A stretch of DNA of 57,296 nt. Source: Ruminococcus flavefaciens (GTDB taxonomy: Bacteria > Bacillota > Clostridia > Oscillospirales > Ruminococcaceae). Each line of letters starts with the position of its first letter. Within the stretch, counting starts at the first letter, position 1. Below the pieces are notes generated by a model. It saw only the letters and a list, made by a program, of their open reading frames with translations, searched no databases and was not told the origin of the DNA. Location: NCBI GenBank assembly GCA_002371825.1, contig DFHF01000030.1:1-57296 (forward strand), given 5' to 3'. Shown here piece by piece: positions 35,191-43,390 of this stretch. Position numbers and translations under genes: made by a program.

Positions 35191-36481
35191 TACAAGCTCT
35201 TATATCTTTTCCAGCATTTTCGTACTTATTGCCCATATAGGTATGCTGCTTAACGTCTATTTCAACGGAAACTATGACAGTCTCACACAGGTAATAATAC
35301 TGTCAGGCGCTGTTATTATCCTCGATATAGCATATTTTCTTGCTATGCTTTTCTTCAGGCAGAATACATTTACAGTTGATTTTCTGCTGATCCTTATATT
35401 GAATATGTCAGTCATATTCCAGTCATGCTTCGGAGAAGTCGTCTTCGACTACAAGCACTATATTACTTGTATAGTTGCACTTGCAGCCTGCAGAGGCGGA
35501 TATCTGCTCTGCCGTAATCACAAGTGGCTGGGAGAAAAGCGCAAATTCTTCTATATTGGTATACTCATACTTATGGTCGTTATCGTTACGCTTACAGGCA
35601 GCAGAAGTATGTGGATCTCTCTTGGTTCTATAACCATACAGCCCTCGGAATTCATAAAACCTCTTTTCATCCTTGCCTGTGCAACTTCTATTACAGAACA
35701 GCAGAAAAAGCACAAGATCCTCTGCTTCCATATAGTTTATGAAAATATCGCTCTATTCGGACTTACTGCTGCAATATGCCTGCTTCAGTGGTGGTGCCGG
35801 GATCTGGGAAGTCTTCCTACATTCGTGGGCATTTATGTCTGCGGTTTCCTGCTCAGGATTTGCTATCCTAAAGCTAAATTCTCCAAAAAGAAGCTTATCG
35901 GCGCCGGTGCAGCACTTCTTGCGGTTGCTATAGTCGGAATGAGATTTGCTCCTGCCTATGTTCAGGACAGACTCCACGTTGATATCTGGGCTGACAAAAA
36001 CGGCAACGGCTATCAACAGTCACAGGCACTCATCGCCATTGCAAACGGCGGATGGTTCGGAAAGGGCCCGGGACATGGTGAGCTGCACAATGTTTTCGCC
36101 CATAAAAATGATATTGTCTTTGCAACTATCTGCGAGGAATGGGGACTTCTCTATGCGCTTATGATGGTGCTGGCTATTCTTATTCTGATTGCCCTCCCCC
36201 TCATCAATCCTCCCCGCTCTTACTTCCACGGCACTATGTCCGCAGGTATAAGTGCTGCTTTTACAGTTCAGATGGCTCTGAATATCTTCGGCTCGTGTAA
36301 TCTTATCCCATTTACCGGTGTAACAATTCCTTTTATATCCACCGGCGGAAGCTCTCTTATGATAAGTGGATTTATGGCCGGTATGCTGGTTGCTTGTCAG
36401 TCACCTGTCATGAGATCACCGCATCTGAATGAACAGCCTAAACAAAGACGTATCTATCCCCAAAGGAGAAACGCAGTATGA
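35180..36481 (+). CDS. SEDS-family peptidoglycan glycosyltransferase (RodA/FtsW)
   Basis: Polytopic membrane protein of 433 residues with about ten helices. Family landmarks are GSRSMWISLGSITIQPSEFIKPLFIL (about 138-163), WWCRDLGS near 198, GWFGKGPGHG near 290, the catalytic-type Asp in KNDIVFATICEEWG (about 307-320) and the C-terminal PFTGVTIPFISTGGSSLM. It polymerises lipid II into glycan strands together with a class B PBP, here the next gene. The GTG at 35180 has AGGAGGG 6 nt upstream. Whether it serves elongation or division cannot be told. Confidence 0.93.
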   Translation: MSGNTSSYIFSSIFVLIAHIGMLLNVYFNGNYDSLTQVIILSGAVIILDIAYFLAMLFFRQNTFTVDFLLILILNMSVIFQSCFGEVVFDYKHYITCIVALAACRGGYLLCRNHKWLGEKRKFFYIGILILMVVIVTLTGSRSMWISLGSITIQPSEFIKPLFILACATSITEQQKKHKILCFHIVYENIALFGLTAAICLLQWWCRDLGSLPTFVGIYVCGFLLRICYPKAKFSKKKLIGAGAALLAVAIVGMRFAPAYVQDRLHVDIWADKNGNGYQQSQALIAIANGGWFGKGPGHGELHNVFAHKNDIVFATICEEWGLLYALMMVLAILILIALPLINPPRSYFHGTMSAGISAAFTVQMALNIFGSCNLIPFTGVTIPFISTGGSSLMISGFMAGMLVACQSPVMRSPHLNEQPKQRRIYPQRRNAV

Positions 36482-37845
36482 AAAGCATAAAGAGATGCCA
36501 AAGAGTGATCAGTCTGTTTATTGTGGCATTTATCCTCGGAATGATCGTTCTCGTTGTAAAAATACAGCGTGAAGCCTCGTTCTATATGATAAACTCAGAT
36601 AAACTCTGCCTCGGAATGGTATACGACAAAAACGGTGACGTACTCTTCGATGGAACCGGAGAAAATGAATATCCCGACGGTCATTTTATCGATATAGGCA
36701 ATCTTATCGGTGACGATAAGGGACAGATGGATAATACTCTCGTGGCAAAAAATCTGAAGAGACTTAATAACTACAGCTTCACTGCCGGCCTTAAGGAATC
36801 CGGCGGAAAAGCCGCTATATATACTACTCTTGACCATACAGCAAATCGTGCGGTCTATGACGCCTTTGCCGGAAATGACGGCTGTGCTGTTGCTTATAAC
36901 TACAAGACCGGTGAGATCCTCGTCTGCACAAGCCTGCCTTCACTTGATGTGACTAAGGGGTATGACGATATCGAAAATTTCCGTTCCGGTACACTCATAT
37001 CAAAAAATATGTACAAGACTGTCCCCGGCTCTACTCAGAAAGTATCTACAGTCATAGCCGCTCTCGAAATAATGGGGCCGAACAAACTCTTCTCAAAGAG
37101 ATTCAACTGCACCGGCTCTTATCATAACAAAGGCGGAAACGATATCGACTGTCACCAGTCCTACGGCCACGGAGAACAGGATATCCAGCAGGCGGTAGAG
37201 AACAGCTGTAATCCTTTTTTTGCTCAGCTTGTCGAGGATGATGACTTTCCTCTTAACAAGATCAAAAATGTCTTCAATGATATGGGATATGCAATAAATG
37301 CTGATGAGGATGATAATTACTTCGATATCGACGGAATCAAGTGCGAAAAAGCCTCCACTACACTCAATGATCCCTATGAGTTCAAAACGCAGTGGGGATG
37401 TATCGGACAGGGAGATACTATGGTCAGCCCGATACAGCTTATGATGTGGGAAAGTGCTATTGCAAATGAAAACGGTAAAATGACTATGCCTTACCTTATC
37501 GACCATGTTACAGACGTCAACGGTAAGGAAAAAGATAAAGCCAAGACACAAACCAGTGACAGGATCTTCACATCTGATACCGCTTCTACAGTCAAGGAGA
37601 TCCTCCTTACTAATGGTCAGAATCACTATGCATACTCGATACCGGGATATAATATCGGTGTAAAAAGCGGTACTGCTCAGGTATTTGAAGGAGCTCAGGA
37701 GAACTCTCTCCTCGTTGGCTTTGTGGACGATCCTTCCCTGCCTGTAGCCTTCTGCGTTGTCATAGAGAATAAAAATAATACATGGATCACTACAGACAGT
37801 ATCGTTAAGGTAATGCTTGATTCTCTGTCACGCAGTAATAATTAA
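36478..37845 (+). CDS. Class B penicillin-binding protein (PbpA-like transpeptidase)
   Basis: Bitopic D,D-transpeptidase of 455 residues. One membrane helix (about 9-29) and a short pedestal domain precede the catalytic domain. Its three active-site motifs are intact: STQK (185-188), SCN (243-245) and KSGT (396-399). The pedestal is short compared with FtsI or PBP2, as in actinobacterial PbpA. It overlaps the SEDS gene by the ATGA at 36478-36481, with AAAGGAG upstream, so the two are probably made as a pair. Target of beta-lactams. Confidence 0.93.
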   Translation: MKSIKRCQRVISLFIVAFILGMIVLVVKIQREASFYMINSDKLCLGMVYDKNGDVLFDGTGENEYPDGHFIDIGNLIGDDKGQMDNTLVAKNLKRLNNYSFTAGLKESGGKAAIYTTLDHTANRAVYDAFAGNDGCAVAYNYKTGEILVCTSLPSLDVTKGYDDIENFRSGTLISKNMYKTVPGSTQKVSTVIAALEIMGPNKLFSKRFNCTGSYHNKGGNDIDCHQSYGHGEQDIQQAVENSCNPFFAQLVEDDDFPLNKIKNVFNDMGYAINADEDDNYFDIDGIKCEKASTTLNDPYEFKTQWGCIGQGDTMVSPIQLMMWESAIANENGKMTMPYLIDHVTDVNGKEKDKAKTQTSDRIFTSDTASTVKEILLTNGQNHYAYSIPGYNIGVKSGTAQVFEGAQENSLLVGFVDDPSLPVAFCVVIENKNNTWITTDSIVKVMLDSLSRSNN

Positions 37846-37911
37846 AATCGTCGCAATATACAAAGCTTTCAAATTCTATTGTGCAGTATAAACAAAATTT
37901 ACAAAAAGTGC

Positions 37912-37940
37912 TTGTAAATGCCTGTGAGTTATGGTATAAT
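37912..37940 (+). promoter_or_regulatory. SigA-type promoter of hpf
   Basis: TTGTAA (37912-37917), 17-bp spacer, TATAAT (37935-37940). The leader to the hpf start is about 47 nt, too short for the raiA RNA motif. Confidence 0.78.
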
Positions 37941-37993
37941 ATAGACATAAAATTTATGCTTTGTTTTTTACAAAGCTTAAAGGAGGACCATCT

Positions 37994-38521
37994 ATGAAAA
38001 CAACCATCACAGCTAAAAAAATGCAGATACCACAGAACTTCACTGAATATGCAGAGAAGAGGATCGATTCAAGACTTGGTAAATTTTTTGGGGATGAGGC
38101 TGACGCAAAAATTGTTTTATCTGAAATAAAGACACAGATCGTTCTTGAGCTTACTGTCAAGTATAACAGCATGATCTACCGTTCAGAACGCTCTGCTGAA
38201 GATAAGTATGTTGCTCTCGATGATGCTATCGATAAGATCATCAGACAGATCCGTAAAAACAAGACTAAGATCGAAAAGAAGCTTAAGGATACAGCTTTCA
38301 AGGAGGCTTTCGCTTACCCCGTTCCGGATTCGGTAGACTACGAGGTAATCAAGCACAAGAAGTTCAAAATGCGTCCTATGGATATTGACGAAGCTATACT
38401 TCAGATGAATATGCTGGATCACGAGTTCTTTATGTTCACAAATGCTACTACAGGTGAGATCAATGTAGTTTATAAGCGTGCTGACGGAAACTATTCTGTT
38501 CTTGAACCTGATAATGCATGA
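37994..38521 (+). CDS. hpf: Long-form ribosome hibernation promoting factor
   Basis: Binds the 30S decoding site and drives 100S dimer formation when growth slows. The N-terminal S30AE domain (1-100) has YAEKRIDSRLGKFF and a basic stretch (RQIRKNKTKIEKKLK). The C-terminal dimerisation domain (about 118-172) has KHKKFKMRPMDIDEAILQMNMLDHEFFMF and GEINVVYKRADGNYSVL. It has 175 residues, typical of the long form. The ATG at 37994 has AAAGGAGG 7 nt upstream. Confidence 0.95.
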   Translation: MKTTITAKKMQIPQNFTEYAEKRIDSRLGKFFGDEADAKIVLSEIKTQIVLELTVKYNSMIYRSERSAEDKYVALDDAIDKIIRQIRKNKTKIEKKLKDTAFKEAFAYPVPDSVDYEVIKHKKFKMRPMDIDEAILQMNMLDHEFFMFTNATTGEINVVYKRADGNYSVLEPDNA

Positions 38522-38527
38522 TAACTT

Positions 38528-38549
38528 CTATGCGGGACTTTTTGTCCCG
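38528..38549 (+). terminator. Probable weak terminator after hpf
   Basis: Hairpin ATGCGGGAC / GTCCCGCAT region (about 38528-38550) with only an AT-rich tail, so partial read-through to the LUD gene is likely. Confidence 0.5.
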
Positions 38550-38589
38550 CATATTATTTGCTGAAAAATAATATAACGGAGGATCCGAA

Positions 38590-39261
38590 ATGGATATAAA
38601 TAAAAAAGCTATAATTGAAAAGCGCATAAATAAGGTCGGTGAAGGCCTCAAAAAGAATAATATGGAGTTTTATTATGCTCCGACAAAAAATGATGTCTGT
38701 CCCATTGTTGAATCTCTTATGAAGGACGGAGACATCGTTACTCACGGCGGATCAGTCAGCATTAACGAATGCGGCCTGAGTGAACTGCTCAATTCAGGAA
38801 AATACATATACCTTGACCGCTCGAAGGCTTCAACACCGGAAGAAGCTGTAAAGATCTACAGACAGGCTTTTTCGGCTAATGTATTCTTATCAAGCGCTAA
38901 TGCTATAACTGAGGACGGTGTGCTCTACAACGTAGACGGAAACAGCAACCGTATTGCCGCTATCGCTTACGGTCCTGATTCCGTAATAATTATCGCCGGA
39001 TATAATAAGATAGTTCGTGACCTTAAAGAGGCTGAGATCCGTGTTAAGACTACTGCTGCCCCGCCTAACTGCGTAAGACTCGACTGCAAGACCTACTGTG
39101 GGGAAACAGGACAATGCGTTTCTCTTAAAAAATCCGACCATCAGATGTCAGATGGCTGCAGCGGCGACGGACGTATCTGCTGTAACTACCTTATATCAGC
39201 TCAGCAGCGTCATAAAGGCAGGATAAAGGTCATCATCGTAGGAGAAGAACTGGGCTATTAA
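38590..39261 (+). CDS. LUD-domain protein (lactate-utilisation / DUF162 family)
   Basis: A 223-residue cytosolic protein of the LUD family. It shows GDIVTHGGSVSINECGL (about 47-63), FLSSANAITEDGVLYNVDG (98-116) and GYNKIVRDL with a C-terminal NCVRLDCKTYCGETGQC segment and a CC pair near 196. Its relatives include LutC of the lactate oxidation complex, but this stand-alone DUF162 type has no lutA or lutB nearby, so the substrate is unknown. The Cys-rich tail is usual for the sub-family. The ATG has CGGAGG upstream. It is 13 bp from the next gene, probably one operon. Confidence 0.8.
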   Translation: MDINKKAIIEKRINKVGEGLKKNNMEFYYAPTKNDVCPIVESLMKDGDIVTHGGSVSINECGLSELLNSGKYIYLDRSKASTPEEAVKIYRQAFSANVFLSSANAITEDGVLYNVDGNSNRIAAIAYGPDSVIIIAGYNKIVRDLKEAEIRVKTTAAPPNCVRLDCKTYCGETGQCVSLKKSDHQMSDGCSGDGRICCNYLISAQQRHKGRIKVIIVGEELGY

Positions 39262-39274
39262 GGAGGTGTTCCAG

Positions 39275-40093
39275 ATATCATATTATGAAATATTATGCTT
39301 CTTTCTGATCTACTCTTTCTTCGGATGGTGTCTGGAAGTCGTATATCAGGCCGTTGAACAAGGAAAATTTATTAACCGTGGTTTCCTGAACGGTCCATAT
39401 TGTCCTATATACGGGTTCGGAGTTATTATTGTAACAGGTGCTCTTGACCCTATAAAGTCAAATGCGGTAGTACTGTTTTTCGGTTCTGTTTTACTTACTT
39501 CAATGCTGGAATTTATTACCGGTTTCGTGCTTGAAAAGATATTTCATATGCACTGGTGGGACTATTCTGAGGAAAAATTCAATATAAGAGGTTATATCTG
39601 TCTGAAATTTTCACTTCTCTGGGGAGTAGCCTGCATTATTGTAGTCAGGATCATTCACCCGGCTGTCTCTGTTTTCGTGGACAAATTCCCGGCAACAGCT
39701 GGCATTATCATTATTTCGGTATATATGATAGGTGTTGCCAGCGATATGATCGTTACTGTACTGGCTATTATCCATTTCAAGAGACGAATTGTGCTCCTTG
39801 AAAATATCTCTTCACAGATGAGAAAGCTCTCAGATAAAACTGGCGAAAAGATATTCGATACAGTTGAAGAGGCTATGAACCGGAAGGAAGAATTCGACGC
39901 TAAAAGTGCAGAGTTCAGGAAAAAGTATGACGAATTGAAAGAAAGATATAAAGCTGTTCTTGAAAAGCGTGAGCATACTATCGAGCGTATCCAGAGATCT
40001 TTCCCTAAGTTATCTTTTGACAGCTTAAAATCATTCAGAGATCAGCTGGATGAGATCAAAAATATGATCAACAAAAATCAAAACAACCGCTGA
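39275..40093 (+). CDS. CmpB-family membrane protein (putative ABC-type permease); apparent ATA start
   Basis: Membrane protein of the PF06541 family. IYSFFGWCLEVVYQ then FINRGFLNGPYCPIYGFG (about 30-47) and LEKIFHMHWWDYSE are its signatures. About five helices (to residue 170) are followed by a long charged coiled coil (about 185-270). The only in-frame GTG (39266) is inside a perfect AAGGAGGTG ribosome site (39260-39268) and cannot be used easily. The next start-like codon is ATA at 39275, 6 nt from that site. It gives the expected N-terminus (SYYEILCFFLIYSFFGW). Function unproven; the family is loosely annotated as transport. Confidence 0.78.
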   Translation: MSYYEILCFFLIYSFFGWCLEVVYQAVEQGKFINRGFLNGPYCPIYGFGVIIVTGALDPIKSNAVVLFFGSVLLTSMLEFITGFVLEKIFHMHWWDYSEEKFNIRGYICLKFSLLWGVACIIVVRIIHPAVSVFVDKFPATAGIIIISVYMIGVASDMIVTVLAIIHFKRRIVLLENISSQMRKLSDKTGEKIFDTVEEAMNRKEEFDAKSAEFRKKYDELKERYKAVLEKREHTIERIQRSFPKLSFDSLKSFRDQLDEIKNMINKNQNNR

Positions 40094-40161
40094 AATAACA
40101 GCTTGTACAGCACATAGAAAGTGCAGATACAGGCTCCCCTGCTAAAATCATTATTATAAAA

Positions 40162-40200
40162 AACAGCCCCTGAGCGTTCATTCATCGCTCAGGGGCTGTT
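40162..40200 (-). terminator. Strong intrinsic terminator of the MacB-like gene
   Basis: Perfect 15-bp stem AACAGCCCCTGAGCG (40162-40176) / CGCTCAGGGGCTGTT (40186-40200) followed on the minus strand by six U. It sits between convergent genes and may also stop plus-strand transcripts. Confidence 0.9.
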
Positions 40201-40211
40201 GATATTTAAAC

Positions 40212-43184
40212 TTATTCTGTTCTCAGTGCTACAACAGGATCTTTCTTGGCAGCAACACTTGCAGGTATAAGTCCGGCAATAAGAGTAAGAAGCATACTTA
40301 TAAGTATGAGTACTACTGCTCCAGTAACAGGAACGTGTGCCCTGAGGGTGTCAAGACTTGTTACCTTATGGATTATATAATTTATCGGGAAGGTCAGCAG
40401 TACCGATACCATTATACCGATAAGACCTGCTGTAAGACCGACAAGAAGTGTCTCGGCATTGAATACTGTCTTTACATCGTGCTTGGAGGCACCGATTGCT
40501 CTCAGGATTCCTATTTCCCTTGTTCGTTCAAGAACAGAAATATATGTAATGATTCCTATCATTATGGAGGATACCACAAGTGAAATAGCAACAAAAGCTA
40601 TGAGCAGATAAGATATTCCGCTGATTATCTTAGTTACAGACTTCATAAGAAGAGCGATCATATCAGTGTAATGGATAACATCCTCTTCTTCCTGATCTTC
40701 ATTATAGTCCTTTATTATTGCAGATATTTCGTCCTTATCCTCGAATGACTTTGCATAGATCCTTATCTTTGAGGGATCAGCTACATCTGCATAACCCAGA
40801 ATGAAGAGATTATCTTCATATGTGAGATCAGATATCTCCTCAGGAGTGAAAGTATCAAATACTAATGCGTAAGCATCGTCGGAAGCATCAGACTTTGCAA
40901 GTGCATCAAGTATCTCCTCATCACTCATTGCAGCTAATCCGGCCTCAGCTTTGGATGCGTACATATACGGCAGAAGCTCGCTGAGGATCCTGGGAGCATA
41001 CTGCTTGAACTGTTCATCACTCAGATCTCTCAGTGACTCCATAATAGCGGTATTGTCTTTTTCAGAAGCTCCGCCTGCAAGTGCCATTGCCTCGAGTTCC
41101 TTGAAGAGCTCTTCACGATTCTCAGGCTTGAGATATTTGTTCATCATTGTCTGGAGTTCAGCTTCAGATGGCTGGGATAATATCATCTTTGCTGCTGCAA
41201 CCTTCTGAACGTCAGATGCATTTGCAATAAACTCCTTTGCTGAAGCTGCTTTTTCTGCTGTTGTAGGAGCTACATATCCTTCTGTCTGGAATTTCTTTCC
41301 GGTAAGAAGGTCATTTTCTTTATCAGCAACCTGTTCTTTTACAAGCTCGCTGGAATTTGTCTTTTCAATAACATATTTTGTAAGCTTATTGGTATATCCG
41401 ATAAATCCACGGATCATTGTAACTGTAGCATCCGGATCAGGGCGGATAAAGCCTACAACTTTGAGTTTTAATCCGATATCATCATTATCAAAGAGAATAT
41501 CAAGTCCTGATTCAGTTTTTGTCATATCAACGTAACCAAGACCGTTTGTATTCTTCTGATAATACTCAAATGGCATTATCATCTTGTATTCCTTTGACAT
41601 TATTTCGTCAAAGCTCCACTGAGTCACTCCGTAATCGTCAATTGTTTCGCCCTTCATTGCACTCTTTATTATAGCACTGAAATTATCAGCAGGCTTAAGT
41701 CCGAGAGCGTATGTTATCATATCGGCTATTTCGTTATTCTCATTGAGAACAACGACTATTTCATCATAGTTTTCAGGCCATTTTCCTTCTACAAGCTCAT
41801 ACTGATCGTAGAGAAGCGGATTGATACCCTCACCGTCATCAGTCGGAAGGAGTTCCTCCCATACATTGACTCCCCACATTTCCATCATGCTGTTGGAGCC
41901 GCTTGCGCCCATCATGGAATTTGCATCGTTCTGGATATTTCCCATTCCGATCGCATTCATATACATCTCGTTAAAATCCGATTTCAGAACATTGCCCTCA
42001 TTATCTTTAGTGAATATAGGCATCTGGATATCATAGCTGTACGAAACAGCGTTTGAGCGTTCCTTTATCTCGTCATTTCCGTCAAGGAAAGTCTTGAACT
42101 TTGCCATATTATTGATCTGCTTGGCTGATGTGTTCAGCGAGTTGAACATATCATACATCTGAGTATTGGAGTAGACTGTTCTTCCGTCGTCATTTTCGTG
42201 TTCGACCTTTTCATCTTCGCCGAATAGTGTTTTGAACACCTCAGTGGTATCGGCTGTCTCACGGTCGATCTCTATAGGATAGGATGCAAGGGTCTCCTCC
42301 TGGATATGAGTGATATACTCATTGATGCCTGTAGAAAGCGAAAGAATAAGCGCAATTCCTATGATACCTATGGAGCCTGCAAAAGCAGTCAGAAGAGTTC
42401 TGCCCTTTTTTGTCATAAGGTTATTCAGCGACAGAGAGACTGCTGTCAGGAAGGACATGGATACTCTCTGTTTTTTTGCTTCCTTCTTCTCGTCAGCTTT
42501 ATCAGGATCAAACGGTGCACTGTCACCTGTAAGCTGTCCGTCCTTGATGCGGACTATTCTTGTTGCATACTGCTCAGCAAGCTCAGGATTGTGTGTGACC
42601 ATGATCACAAGTTTATCCTTGGCTATTTCCTTAAGCAGTTCCATTACCTGGATACTGGTCTCACTGTCCAAAGCACCGGTCGGCTCATCGGCAAGAAGGA
42701 TATCAGGATTATTGATAAGCGCACGAGCTATTGCAACACGCTGCATCTGTCCGCCGGACATCTGATTCGGCTTCTTGTGAAGCTGATCCCCTAATCCAAC
42801 TTTCTCAAGAGCCTCCTTTGCCCTCTTTCGTCTTTCGCTCTTTGATACACCTGAAATGGTGAGCGCCAGCTCGACATTTGAAAGAACAGTCTGATGCGGT
42901 ATGAGATTATAGCTCTGGAAGATAAATCCTACAGAGTGATTCCTGTATGCATCCCAGTCTCTGTCCTTGTATTTTTTTGTGGATACTCCGTTAATGATAA
43001 GATCACCGGAGGTGTACTGGTCAAGACCGCCGATAATATTCAGCATGGTTGTCTTTCCACAGCCTGAATGTCCGAGAATAGCTACAAATTCATTCTCCCT
43101 GAATGTTATGCTCACCCCATTCAAAGCAGTAACTACATTCTCTCCGTCCCCATATTTTTTTACGATTTCTTTAAGTTGAAGCAT
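40212..43184 (-). CDS. MacB-like ABC protein: ATPase fused to FtsX-type permease with large extracytoplasmic domain
   Basis: A 990-residue single-chain type VII ABC protein. The N-terminal ATPase has Walker A GHSGCGKT (about 38-45), signature MSGGQMQR (about 142) and Walker B ILLADEPTGALDS. A first membrane helix (about 265-290) precedes an extracytoplasmic region of nearly 550 residues, which includes a helical Ala/Glu-rich stretch (about 660-790). Three C-terminal helices follow, with SVLERTREIGILRAIGAS between. Such proteins transmit force across the membrane in peptide resistance or lipoprotein handling rather than classic transport. The ATG has AAGGGA upstream and the gene has its own consensus promoter. 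No two-component system or accessory gene is adjacent. Confidence 0.9.
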   Translation of the reverse strand: MLQLKEIVKKYGDGENVVTALNGVSITFRENEFVAILGHSGCGKTTMLNIIGGLDQYTSGDLIINGVSTKKYKDRDWDAYRNHSVGFIFQSYNLIPHQTVLSNVELALTISGVSKSERRKRAKEALEKVGLGDQLHKKPNQMSGGQMQRVAIARALINNPDILLADEPTGALDSETSIQVMELLKEIAKDKLVIMVTHNPELAEQYATRIVRIKDGQLTGDSAPFDPDKADEKKEAKKQRVSMSFLTAVSLSLNNLMTKKGRTLLTAFAGSIGIIGIALILSLSTGINEYITHIQEETLASYPIEIDRETADTTEVFKTLFGEDEKVEHENDDGRTVYSNTQMYDMFNSLNTSAKQINNMAKFKTFLDGNDEIKERSNAVSYSYDIQMPIFTKDNEGNVLKSDFNEMYMNAIGMGNIQNDANSMMGASGSNSMMEMWGVNVWEELLPTDDGEGINPLLYDQYELVEGKWPENYDEIVVVLNENNEIADMITYALGLKPADNFSAIIKSAMKGETIDDYGVTQWSFDEIMSKEYKMIMPFEYYQKNTNGLGYVDMTKTESGLDILFDNDDIGLKLKVVGFIRPDPDATVTMIRGFIGYTNKLTKYVIEKTNSSELVKEQVADKENDLLTGKKFQTEGYVAPTTAEKAASAKEFIANASDVQKVAAAKMILSQPSEAELQTMMNKYLKPENREELFKELEAMALAGGASEKDNTAIMESLRDLSDEQFKQYAPRILSELLPYMYASKAEAGLAAMSDEEILDALAKSDASDDAYALVFDTFTPEEISDLTYEDNLFILGYADVADPSKIRIYAKSFEDKDEISAIIKDYNEDQEEEDVIHYTDMIALLMKSVTKIISGISYLLIAFVAISLVVSSIMIGIITYISVLERTREIGILRAIGASKHDVKTVFNAETLLVGLTAGLIGIMVSVLLTFPINYIIHKVTSLDTLRAHVPVTGAVVLILISMLLTLIAGLIPASVAAKKDPVVALRTE

Positions 43185-43237
43185 TTATACATCCCTTTCA
43201 TCATTTATTTTCTTATTTAAAGAAAATCACAACATAG

Positions 43238-43266
43238 ATTATAGCACTTTGCAATAAAAATGTCAA
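43238..43266 (-). promoter_or_regulatory. SigA-type promoter of the MacB-like gene
   Basis: On the minus strand: TTGACA (43261-43266), 17-bp spacer, TATAAT (43238-43243), about 54 nt before the start codon. Confidence 0.92.
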
Positions 43267-43348
43267 TATTTTTTGTTGAAAATGAACAGTGGTCATAAAT
43301 CTATTATAACTCCATCCTTTTATGCATCACTTTTCAGACTATATAAAA

Positions 43349-43381
43349 ATCCCGAAAGCAGCCATCGGGTGCTTCCGGGAT
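43349..43381 (-). terminator. Intrinsic terminator of the sugar-binding/GGDEF gene
   Basis: Stem TCCCG..AAGCA (43350-43360) / TGCTT..CCGGGA (43370-43380) with one mismatch and a run of five U on the minus strand. Confidence 0.85.
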
Positions 43382-43390
43382 AGTTGATCT

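Noticed and set aside
37846..37993. Possible raiA RNA motif upstream of hpf
   Set aside because: The promoter at 37912-37940 leaves a leader of only about 50 nt, too short for that roughly 200-nt RNA.
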